A program made the position numbers and the translations under genes. Positions 14,701 to 22,354 of a DNA stretch of 64,000 nt are shown one piece after another. The DNA comes from Paracentrotus lividus (lineage: Eukaryota; Echinodermata; Echinoidea; Camarodonta; Echinidae), in contig CALNVZ010003433.1 of assembly GCA_940671915.1 (NCBI GenBank), positions 49,280,080 to 49,344,079 on the forward strand, written 5' to 3'. The notes beneath the pieces were generated by a model. The model made no database searches and was not told where the DNA came from. It saw only the letters and a list, made by a program, of their open reading frames with translations. Position 1 is the stretch's first letter. Every line of letters starts with the position of its first letter.

Positions 14701-17700
14701 GGGAAATGAAATAATTCATTTGAAAATTGTCTGAAGATTGATATAAATGTTATTTATTAGTATGATTGTTGAATGATAAATAAACTTTAACGTAATTTGT
14801 ATCACAGTGCTTCACGTGTGCACAATTGGATCATAGGGCATTCTGCAAATTTGATGATAAACTAAAAGTTGTCGCTTTAACAGTGTTACACAATGTGTGT
14901 AAACATCACATAAATTTATTTTCTTTTAGCATCTCACAGTGTATTTGTAATCAGTCCATAACTTAATTTTTTTTCAGTGTTTCACAGTGTGTGTAATCGT
15001 TGCATATCTGTTATTTCTTTCAGTGTTTCACAGTTTATATAATAGGTTACATATCTTTTATTTCTTTCAGTGTTTCACAGTGTGTGTAATCGTTGCATAT
15101 CTTTTAGTGTTTCACAGTGTGGGTAATCGTTACATATCTTTTATTTCTTTCAGTGTTTCACAGTGTGTGTAATCGTTACATATCTTTTATTTCTTTCAGT
15201 GTTTCACAGTGTGTGCAATCGGATTATAGAGCGTCCAGCAGACCTGATGAGTCCAAAGACGATCATAACACTCTTCCAGTATGTTTCCTTCTTTACTCAA
15301 GAAAACAGACGACATCCTGAGAAATGTCTCAATGATATCACAAATGAATGTAAGTAGACTGAAAGTTCTTCTCCAGGAACACTGAAATTAAATTTTCTCA
15401 AAATTCTCATATCATACATCAACTTTAGACCTCTGTACAATTTGAAACATTTCAGAACAAGACAGGTTATCTATTTTGCCAGTTGATGTCACTGTTAAGA
15501 TTTTGGGCCTTTTTTAAAATACAATAACAATTATGAAATAATCTGAGATTGAAATAGCAATGTTTGATTTTGTTTTTGTTTTTTTGTTTTGTTATGGTGG
15601 AAATTTGTTATAAAGAAGTCTGATATGAGATTCCTGATATTACAAGATAATTTCCATAGTCTCAAGGACCTTGTTTTGAGTTTCCTCTGTATTACCATGG
15701 TAGCTCGCCTACATTTTTAAAACTCATAAATAACTAAATCCAACCTTTATTGTGTTTCTATAACTATCATCTTGTATTTTTCAGTTGAGTTAACAGCAAG
15801 CTTAGAGCCTGGTAAACCTGAACTTCTACGTACAATCAAGAGGATTCCTAAAGGCTTTCTACTTCCAGCCGGTAACTTGAGGGCGCTTGGTTTATTGCTT
15901 CTAGAAGACAGCGCCACCGTGCAGGGTGGAGTGCGCATGTATCTAGAATCCATCGCTAAAGAAGAAGACATCAGACACAAGGTACGTTTCTTGCTTGTAC
16001 ATGTATAAAGCCATATTTTAAAAAATAGACTCAGATACATGCATAAATATTCTATATTTTTTAACCAAATATAATTTTTAAATTCTTGGGGATACAAATA
16101 CTCCCACAAGTTTTGTTGTTACAAAATATTTCCAGTGAAACGTGGTGCATGATACATTACTTTGCCTAATATGTCATATCATTGAGAATATAGCTGCATC
16201 CATGTGAAGACAGTGCATCAAATGCCAAGAACACTGTCTGTTTTTACACTTTATAATACAAGCCATGAATAAATGTGATATTCTATCATGCCTACTTTCC
16301 CTGAAGTGAAGTTGTCATCAAAGAAAAAACAATTGATAATGTGTTATGATAACCCAAAACTTAAGGTAATTCACCATGATACATGTATACTGTCTCTTGT
16401 TGTTCTGTCACTGCAAATAGTCACATTTAATTTTACAAATATTGATACATGACATTAAATATTACTTGTATGACAGGCTGTTACAGTATACCTGGAGTGC
16501 CTTGAAGAAAGGGATCTATCTCTACGTCAGGCTGGATGTGCTGCTCTCGCTGCTATGCAGGTCAGTCATATTATATAGAAATATGCAAAAGCTGCAATCT
16601 TTAACCCTAACCTGCACGGGGGGGGGGGGCTAAATTAGCCCCCCCCCCCCGACATTTTTTGCGATACCTGTGCGTTAGACCCAAAATTGCTGAAAAATTC
16701 CCAACAAGTTCATCGAACTTTTTTGTAGTTTCCGTTCTTTTTCTTTTGTAAATATGTAAACAGTTAAAAGGTTTACATTGTATATGTTATTGTCATTGTT
16801 TTTATTAATTGAGAAAGAATAAAATCGAACTGAACTGAACATGATTTCATGTCCAAAGTCAATACAAATTGTCTTTTCAGCCAAAAAATTATAAAATGAG
16901 GGATTACTGTTGATAACAATCATTTGATTTGTTGCTATTTATAACCGAAATAATGTCGCCAACAAATTTTGTCAAAAAAAACAAGGAAAATAAATAGGTC
17001 GAAAAACAAAGAAACACATTAAAAATTGATTGCGATACCAACATTTTTTTTTAGTACAATTGTTAGGAATGCTTTAAAGAAAATTTACATTATTTACCAA
17101 AAAAAAGCATTCTTGGAGCTATATTTAGAGAATTAGAGCAAAAAGTAGGATTTCATGCATTAATTAGCATATATAATTAAAACAAAACTTTTTCGGAAAA
17201 ATTAACTGTGCTGTTATGGAGACTACGTAACAGAGGACGTATGTGCCAATTATCGTTGCGATAGTGCGGTCGACGGCTGAGATCTCAGGGGATGGGTGCT
17301 AAATTGGCCGGCTATGCATTTTCAAAAGGAGCTGGGCAGATTAGGGATAAATGTTCGTTTTGAAGACAGATTGTCATACTTCCGTTTGTAAAATAATGTA
17401 TAATTTCTTTTGTTAATTTTGTAACCTTTTAAGCACCTTGAACAATTAATCAAAACGGAAAATTGTGCAATATATGTCATACACATTATTATTATTCAAA
17501 ATCTTGTATTGCCATTGTTTGATATTCTTTTCTTTCCAGGCATCTGAGTCTTTTGAGCAGTTGGTCTATTTGCTGCGTTGTGATATAGATGATGTTAAAA
17601 CAACAGCTAAACAAGCCCTTATGGCATTTGGTAAGAAAACTATTATATTTCTTATAAAGTCATTAAATTAGGACAGAAAGTTAGGTTGATTATAAAGAAA

Positions 17701-18450
17701 CAAACTACACTTAAACCATCAAGCTAGTGGATGTTTACAGAAACCCATTATAAATTAGGTCTAGATTTACTTAGAAGTTGACTTGAAAACTTTTACCAAT
17801 ATTATCTAGAATTGATAGCATGATAGTCTGGATACATCTAGGTTTTAACCATATTCTAGAAACTCTGTTAGAGGTACATGTATACATAAGAGATGAAAAC
17901 AAAAGAATTCAAAAGAATTAATGTGAAATTTCCAAATTTCTTGCTTCAATATTGTGAACTTCCCTTCTCATTAAATAACTTTTTGTTTATGAAATATTGA
18001 TGATACAAGGATTTTTAGATACAAGGTTTTAACAGATCACCAGCGAATTGTTGATTAGGGATCATGATTTTGATCGACTGCATATAGGGTTGAATGAAGT
18101 TTAAGGCGGCTTACCCAAAAAATAAATCCACTGCCCCCTGTGTGAATATCGCACAGCAGGATTATACTCTGGATATACCAATCCCCTGTTATTCTTCCAT
18201 TGACTTGTAGAGGAGGGGAATAGCACATCCGGTATAAAACGCTGCTATTCAACTTTCAACGAAGCTGGCCACGGCCTTATCTTTTTGGTAAGTTGCCTTA
18301 AAGAGGTATCATAATTTCTTGATTTTCATTCTTATTTCAACAGGTGAAGAAGGAAGGCTGGCATATGAACAGGTTTCTTACTCTCCTTATGTCGCCTATG
18401 AACACCAGTATACACCCAACGGTGCTCCGCTCATGACAACTGAATTATAG
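2142..18450 (+). CDS. RIPOR: RIPOR (FAM65) family Rho-interacting cell polarization regulator, 5' partial, 18 exons
   Basis: RIPOR proteins bind Rho GTPases and act in cell polarity, migration and filopodia formation; that role is family knowledge. Eighteen exons with GT/AG borders and matching phases give 861 residues plus a stop, numbered here from the first exon seen. Residues 1-320 match the N-terminal PL48/FAM65 module, with motifs such as GFHYNLDK, GIAGFARVTRGD and IKLNIIVTWSPF. Residues 320-555 form a Ser-rich, charged linker. Residues 556-861 match the helical HEAT-like C-terminus, with LEFWEQC and ASESFEQLVYLL. The family end motif GEEG is present, but the tail after it is unlike vertebrate RIPORs. 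The initiator ATG and first exon(s) were not found: the first exon seen starts in phase 0 without a plausible ATG, so the gene is 5' partial here. A vertebrate paralogue number (1, 2 or 3) cannot be assigned. Confidence 0.93.
2891..3465. mobile_element. Inverted-repeat element bounded by TTAA
   Basis: It is flanked by TTAA on both sides, with ends CCCTTTGGGTG and CATCCGAAGGG. The right half has two copies of CTCGGCTTCTGTAGAAGCC. It lies in a RIPOR intron. Confidence 0.55.
3499..3607 (+). CDS. RIPOR: RIPOR exon b
   Basis: It joins the previous two bases in frame and encodes a Glu/Lys-rich helix ending in GFHYNLDK, a conserved RIPOR motif. The donor is GTTTGT. Confidence 0.9.
4845..4873 (+). 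CDS. RIPOR: RIPOR exon c (29-base microexon)
   Basis: The acceptor is TTTCAG and the donor GTAAGT. It encodes QTKAAERFI, which links exons b and d in frame and matches the family segment before the RxLEFH helix. Confidence 0.85.
5672..5711 (+). repeat. (TC)n microsatellite
   Basis: About 20 TC units following a run of C, in a RIPOR intron. Confidence 0.95.
5998..6071 (+). CDS. RIPOR: RIPOR exon d
   Basis: It encodes KLQFHLAKVEELQELYEKEL and a few more residues, the conserved helix of the N-terminal module. Acceptor TTGACAG, donor GTAATC. Confidence 0.9.
6564..6700. mobile_element. Short MITE with GGGCCC ends, copy 1
   Basis: The ends are GGGCCCCTTTGCATAA and, reversed, GGGCCCTGTTGCATAA. 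It shares its core (CATGGTAGTTACCATTGAT) with the copy at 13558-13696. Confidence 0.7.
6790..6951 (+). CDS. RIPOR: RIPOR exon e
   Basis: It encodes GAVNMVKAY and then a helical stretch with HMEAELEANLGAFVLKIE, closely parallel to vertebrate RIPOR1. It ends in phase 1. Confidence 0.92.
7040..7148 (+). mobile_element. LINE/SINE 3' tail fragment
   Basis: GCAGTAGCTACCCTGGGTAA followed by ATAAAACG and a TTA microsatellite resembles the 3' ends of CR1/L2-type retroposons and their SINEs. No coding part is present. Confidence 0.45.
7369..7491. repeat. 123-base near-perfect palindrome
   Basis: The ends ATGTGATGTGCGGTGACCTT pair with the reverse complement at 7472-7491. Internal copies of ACATGTAAGAATAT extend the pairing to the centre. 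It lies in a RIPOR intron. Confidence 0.8.
7749..7792 (+). CDS. RIPOR: RIPOR exon f
   Basis: A 44-base exon encoding GIAGFARVTRGDVFE, the conserved GLAGFARL-type motif. Acceptor TGTTCCAG, donor GTATGT. Confidence 0.9.
8165..8290 (+). CDS. RIPOR: RIPOR exon g
   Basis: It encodes the ITFKYGFQKWK segment through VGDFLTIK, the beta-rich core of the N-terminal module. It enters and leaves in phase 0. Confidence 0.93.
8719..8967 (+). CDS. RIPOR: RIPOR exon h
   Basis: It encodes VTEIRGLARSNVTIGN, then DINDLGTIKL-like residues (here DVNETGTIKL) and VTWSPFHVDEDD, the best conserved block of RIPORs. It ends in phase 0. Confidence 0.94.
8997..9413. mobile_element. Inverted-repeat MITE, AAGGCCACCGCACACC ends
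   Basis: 8997-9021 pairs with 9389-9413 (AAGGCCACCGCACACCTTAC at both ends). About 417 bases, non-coding, in the intron after exon h. Confidence 0.75.
9438..9622. mobile_element. Hairpin MITE bounded by TTAA
   Basis: It starts TTAAAGGGTCTGCAAGTGC and ends in the reverse complement with CCCTTTAA. About 50 bases at each end pair, and AAGTGCTGAATACTGGTTGA is shared exactly. It lies only 24 bases from the previous element. Confidence 0.75.
9917..10135 (+). CDS. RIPOR: RIPOR exon i
   Basis: It encodes a Ser/Pro-rich linker, then LTLEEALHNVVRLLEIL and LEQQITHLDSFLK, which matches the family helix ahead of the C-terminal half. Vertebrate RIPORs have a much longer linker here. Confidence 0.9.
10425..11202. 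mobile_element. Inverted-repeat element, 28-base ends
   Basis: 10425-10452 and 11175-11202 are inverted repeats with one mismatch (ATGTAGAGTAAAGTGC start). The interior is non-coding and locally GC-rich. It fills most of the intron between exons i and j. Confidence 0.7.
11425..11558 (+). CDS. RIPOR: RIPOR exon j
   Basis: It encodes the SISLSVKNALDSFDFLNE-type motif of the family (here STISLSVKNALDSFDFLNE). The donor is GTGAGT at 11559. A diverged copy of its middle lies downstream in the next intron at 11657-11701. Confidence 0.9.
11657..11701 (+). pseudogene. Diverged duplicate of part of RIPOR exon j
   Basis: ATGCTTTAGATAG and CTCTCAATGAGATGGATGAA mirror 11483-11519 of exon j with several substitutions. 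No usable splice sites surround it, so it reads as a dead exon fragment. Confidence 0.65.
11736..12090 (+). CDS. RIPOR: RIPOR exon k
   Basis: A 355-base exon encoding a charged, Ser/Arg-rich linker ending in LTHHLMFTEYLLS, the conserved start of the C-terminal helical region. The donor is GTAAGT. Confidence 0.9.
12311..12352 (+). pseudogene. Diverged duplicate of the 3' end of RIPOR exon k
   Basis: ATCTCATGTTTACCAAGTAT followed by CTGCTGATT mirrors 12061-12090, where the exon has ATCTCATGTTCACCGAGTAC. The copy lacks the GTAAGT donor. Confidence 0.6.
12641..12773 (+). CDS. RIPOR: RIPOR exon l
   Basis: It encodes HLGAFGPLKLKETIALKKLQ and onward, parallel to the LGTFGPLRCQE block of RIPOR1. 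The donor is GTAGTA, weaker than its neighbours. Confidence 0.9.
13290..13810 (+). repeat. C/T-rich tract interrupted by a MITE
   Basis: Polypyrimidine (TCTC, CCT) sequence in the RIPOR intron before exon m. Apparent reading frames across it are low-complexity artefacts. Confidence 0.85.
13558..13696. mobile_element. Short MITE with GGGCCC-type ends, copy 2
   Basis: Same family as 6564-6700. Ends GGCCCGTTGCATGAA and its counterpart TTATGCAGCATGGCC. It was inserted into the C/T tract. Confidence 0.65.
14455..14613 (+). CDS. RIPOR: RIPOR exon m
   Basis: It encodes LEFWEQCREKEALYVNADSF and the KFGAKLR motif, parallel to LTFWDQC and YGARL of RIPOR1. The acceptor is GATCGTAG, with a weak pyrimidine tract. 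Confidence 0.9.
14969..15226 (+). repeat. Tandem repeat of a 3' splice site and exon start (six copies)
   Basis: TTTCTTTCAG followed by TGTTTCACAGTGTGTGTAAT recurs with exon-like starts at 14978, 15024, 15071, 15108, 15154 and 15200 (spacings 46, 47, 37, 46, 46). Copy 4 lacks most of its pyrimidine tract. The last copy is the real acceptor of exon n. Confidence 0.92.
15200..15349 (+). CDS. RIPOR: RIPOR exon n (acceptor sits at the end of a tandem repeat)
   Basis: It encodes VFHSVCNRIIERP through ITLFQYVSFF, a conserved block. The true acceptor is the last of six copies of the same splice-site repeat; only this copy keeps the reading frame open. Confidence 0.9.
15785..15981 (+). CDS. RIPOR: RIPOR exon o
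   Basis: It encodes a HEAT-like helical pair with RIPKGFLLPAGNLRALGLLL. The donor is GTACGT and it ends in phase 0. Confidence 0.9.
16477..16560 (+). CDS. RIPOR: RIPOR exon p
   Basis: It encodes VTVYLECLEERDLSLRQAGC and a few more residues, the last but one HEAT-like repeat, parallel to FLDQLEDEDVQTRVAGC in RIPOR1. Confidence 0.92.
16612..17310 (+). mobile_element. Dispersed repeat with G-run/C-run palindromic ends, copy A
   Basis: The left end is a G run, CTAAATTAG, a C run, then GACATTTTTTGCGATAC. The right end has GGGTGCTAAATTGGCC. The AT-rich core (GGTCGAAAAACAAAGAAACA) recurs at about 35600 and, inverted, at about 63600. It lies in a RIPOR intron. Confidence 0.65.
17540..17630 (+). CDS. 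RIPOR: RIPOR exon q
   Basis: It encodes ASESFEQLVYLLRCDIDDVK and the rest of the helix, parallel to the IEPLVYLCQTD segment of RIPOR1. The donor is GTAAGA. Confidence 0.92.
18101..18301. mobile_element. MITE bounded by TTAA, next to last RIPOR exon
   Basis: It starts TTAAGGCGGCTTACCCAAAA and ends TTTTTGGTAAGTTGCCTTAA. 201 bases, ending 42 bases before the last RIPOR exon. Confidence 0.7.
18344..18450 (+). CDS. RIPOR: RIPOR last coding exon and stop
   Basis: It starts with the family end motif GEEG, then runs through a lineage-specific tail ending in NGAPLMTTEL and TAG at 18448-18450. The last 48 bases, including the stop, are copied in tandem immediately after it. Confidence 0.9.
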
Positions 18451-18562
18451 CACCAGTATACACCCAATGGTGCTCTGCTCATGACAACTGAATTATAGCA
18501 CGAGTATACACCCAATGGTGCTCCGCTCATGACAACTGAATTATAGCACCAGTATACAAATG
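18403..18562 (+). repeat. 48-base tandem repeat formed from the RIPOR end and stop codon
   Basis: Units start at 18403, 18451, 18499 and (partial) 18547, exactly 48 bases apart. The first is coding, HQYTPNGAPLMTTEL plus stop, and the others are in the 3' UTR. Older, decayed copies follow to about 18670. Confidence 0.92.
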
Positions 18563-21287
18563 TATATCCAGTGTCTCGAGTGTTTGAGCACTACTGATAT
18601 CATAGAACACCAGTGTACACCAAACAATGCTCCCCTCATGTTTCATAGCACCATATTACACCCAAAGTTTGTGTATGTACAATACAACACTGATTGGTGC
18701 CCCAGTCATGATGACTCTATAGAATTGCAGATACAAATAAACAGTATTTTCAAGGTTTGAGAGTAGACGTTGTTTTACATGCCTTTACATGTTTTGTGTA
18801 TAATAACAGGGTATTCAGAGAATTTTTATTTCCATTGTAAAAGGCAATCCATTTGATACAATGCTAAAAAGAAAGTTTGAACAGACGATATCATCGTATA
18901 GGAATGTGGAATCAATTGTGTAATTCTCAAACTAATGGGAAAGTTGAAACTGGTGATATCATAGTATAAGAATGTGAAATCAATCATGTGATTTTAATTT
19001 AATTGTCGACAACTCTCACATTTGTCAAATCAAGCTTTGTTCGGTTTTTCTTTCTCACAAGTATAAAGCTTTTACCAAGCCTACACATGAGTTGTATTTA
19101 TGTCTAATTGAAGCTGAAATATTTATAAGAAGTTCAGTGTTCAGGTTGCAAAAAGCTTCAAGTGATTATTTTAGTCGTGTATAGTAATTAATTGAAAAAT
19201 TGACCATGGATTGACCATAAAGGTCAATTGCACCAGCAGGTCAGCTTTAATAGAGGTGCGGCACCAAAGGCTTCAGCAGTTATTAGATATAAGCACTATA
19301 TGAATAACCATTATAATTATTATTATGAGTGTGCCTGCATGACTTATAGACAGTTCATGATGTGTCCATACCTTCCGTAAGTTTACACAATGTCAGAATT
19401 CTTTCCAGTTTGAATTTGGTGCTAGCAATTATTTGTCCAAACCATCTTGTTAAAACTAAGTCTGCATTATTACCCTAATAGTGAATGTTATATCAGGAGT
19501 TTGTGATATTACTCAATCTTTGTGTGAAACGGGTATGAAAGAAAGTAGAAACTTATGATTTAAGAATAATTTGGAATGCTCATAAACATTTGTGACCCTT
19601 CAGCTCAAAACTAACACTGTGTGAGATCATTGTCATAACAAATCAATCATGTTTGACAATGCATGCATACACAGGCTATACATGCTTTTAAAAATTCTTT
19701 TCTATATATTTTGTAAAAGATTTTTTAAGCCACATGAATGAAACGCTTAAATAATATGATTGTACACTTAGTACAAAAATGACCACTATACATAGAAAAT
19801 ATTTCCTTAACTCCCCCCCCCCTTTTTTTTTCTCCGTATGTTGCAATTTATTTGTGATTATCAGCTGTCGGGTCACATTTGAGGTTATTTGGCAATCATT
19901 ATACAGTGTTTGAATATGAGCTAGTAAGACACAGCATGTATTGCAATGTATAGCTACTGCTATATGAATTAACAAACTCTGTTCATGTAAATCATCCATT
20001 TGTTATGCAATGTAATTAATTAAAGAACAATATGAATTGTAAATATCTTCTTTCATTTATGTTCTTAACCTATTATGCTCTTGTAACTTATATGAAAATA
20101 CTTGCCAATATAATATTTTGATCATGTATTGGAAGTGAATGTATACATATTGTATACACAGTGTGTTTATTTATTGCCTGGCTTCCTTATGTGTAGAGTA
20201 GTGGTAGCATCCAACATGCACAAGGCATGATTACTATTGATGTTGCAACATAATGTAATAGAAATATATGACTTATTTGAGCAATGTTGATATTAATTCG
20301 CCTGATGGAGGTGGTATAGTTCCATTCTTTCATTCCTGTGGTCTCTAACCCCAATCAAGATCAGTAATATGGGTTGTAAGTCAGACTAGTTTATCATTAT
20401 AAAGTTCTACAATGCCTCTTTAGCCAGGAGGATGCCTGTAGACAGGGTACGAAATACAATGTAATTATAGTTAGGATCTTGAATAATGCCCCATGCAATT
20501 TATTGTTATCAGAAATCACACCTTACATGTATGTGTTCCGGACAAAAGTATTTATGTACCACTACATTACCCTATCTTAAAGGTTCAGCTAGTTGGATGT
20601 TATTTTTATGCATATATGTATGTATATGTATTTTTTTGGACAGGTGTAACTTGTAAAGATATGATTTGTGAATATCGGTTGTTGATGATTATGAAAATGC
20701 AAAAAGATTTTTTAATGATGAATGCATGTAGATGTTATTCTATGTATATTATGAATATGAAGTTGAAATTAAAAAATAATAATCTCTGGCGGTTTAACAT
20801 ACATACATGTATATAGCAATTGCCTTTTAGGGGTGCCATGTTTTAGCCTAGAAGCATAACACATGAGCAGATGGTGAAACGTCTACAAAGGCTTGGTCAA
20901 CTGCAGTAGATTGTAGTTATAATAGCATGGCTTTAATGGCTGCTATGTTAGACAAGCACAAGATGAAAGAAACTACAATGTATGTTGACCAAGCTCCATT
21001 GATGGCCCTGTTGGCAATCAAAATCACTGCACAATTAAATTCATTTTTGTTGCAGTATGTGATGCTTTTCATGAATACCAGTATAGTGAATAAAATAGTC
21101 ATTAAAATGTCTAAATTGGCAATGCAAAAAGTTATCAGTATCTTCTTGAACCAACTTATCAGATATAATTTCTATAAAATTCATTCATATCATTCTGTTT
21201 TGCCAAAAAAGAATGAAAATAACAAATATCGCAATGTGAGAAGTAAACATTGATTGATTACATGTATGACTATTGGAATGCTCTGTA
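18563..21287. other. Gene-free stretch after RIPOR
   Basis: AT-rich sequence with no supported gene. It holds decayed copies of the 48-base repeat to about 18670, and a C run at about 19812. At 19250-19325 there is an L2-like retroposon tail (AGCACTATATGAATAACC plus TTA repeats). Part may be the RIPOR 3' UTR. Confidence 0.5.
18736..18741 (+). promoter_or_regulatory. Candidate poly(A) signal for RIPOR
   Basis: An AATAAA lies 286 bases after the stop and is followed within 40 bases by a GT/T-rich stretch. It is the nearest good signal. A much longer 3' UTR is possible, since another AATAAA occurs near 24640. Confidence 0.4.
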
Positions 21288-22354
21288 CAGTGCGTCACAG
21301 AAAAAAGTATACCCAACTTTGAGGGTCTCGTATTAGAAATTCATAAATCATGTGACCTTATTTTTCATTTTATGTTATAGAGTAACTCATGTTCTGTTCA
21401 ATGATACCAAATTTATGTCAATGCTGTCACGAATGACTGAGTACTTGAACTTTGAAAAAAATCCGTCGAAAGGGCTTTGTACCATGTTTTTCGGAAGTAA
21501 ACTTTTCATTTCAATAATCCTCATGTTTTTTGTTTTAGCCTGAAAATGATGCAAAGTGGATAAAAGTTAAAAAAATGTTTGCATTACTTAAACAAACATA
21601 TATGCGAAATGTAGCTCAAGAGAATTGACCAAAAATGGTAATCATATTCATGGTATATTGTCAGTGCAATCCTGGCTCCCTGATCATCATTCATTGTTTG
21701 AGGTAAGCCTTTCTGAGTTATTCACAAGGGATAAAGCGTTACTTGGGATGCTATCTTGATGAAGTCCTCTTTCAATTGCCTTGGTATGTATGAACACTTG
21801 GATGATCTTCCATTATGTCCTTCCTTAAATTTCAAGTGCCCTTAGAAGTAAGTAAAACATTGATTTCATGTGTCGGGATACCTCATGCAACCAAAATGGT
21901 GCAGCTAACAACAGAGCAGAAGGTTTTTGTAGTCAGCATATACCATGCAACACGGAGGATGGTGCCCCTGCACACCGGAGTGTAGCAGTTCGAGATCGAC
22001 TTCAAGAGGTGTTTGGTAATCGCATAATTGCGCTCAATTACAATAACGAGCTGTCCAAGACATGCAACGACGCTGCGATTTATGCATTGAGAGGGAAGGT
22101 GGGCACGTTGAAGAAGTTGGTAAGTTGAAATTAGCTTAGCCCAAAATAACCCAAACTTGGTACAAAGCACTTTCGACGGATTTTTTTAAAAGTATGAATA
22201 CTCGGTCATTCGTGACAGCACAGACATAAATTTTATATCATTGAATAGAGTACGAGTTACTCTTTAACATGAGATATAATATATGGTCACATGATTTATG
22301 AATTCCTTATACGAGGCCCTCAAAGTTGGGCATACTTTTTTCTGGGATGCACTG
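21288..22354. mobile_element. Tc1/mariner-like element with long terminal inverted repeats
   Basis: TA flanks both ends. The ends are CAGTGCGTCACAGAAAAAAG and, reversed, CAGTGCATCCCAGAAAAAAG. The inverted similarity runs for roughly 230 bases. The frame at 21868-22128 contains DGAPAHRSVAVRDRLQEVFG, typical of the catalytic region of Tc1/mariner transposases, but only about 86 residues remain, so it is inactive. A stray end fragment occurs at about 4312-4345. Confidence 0.8.
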
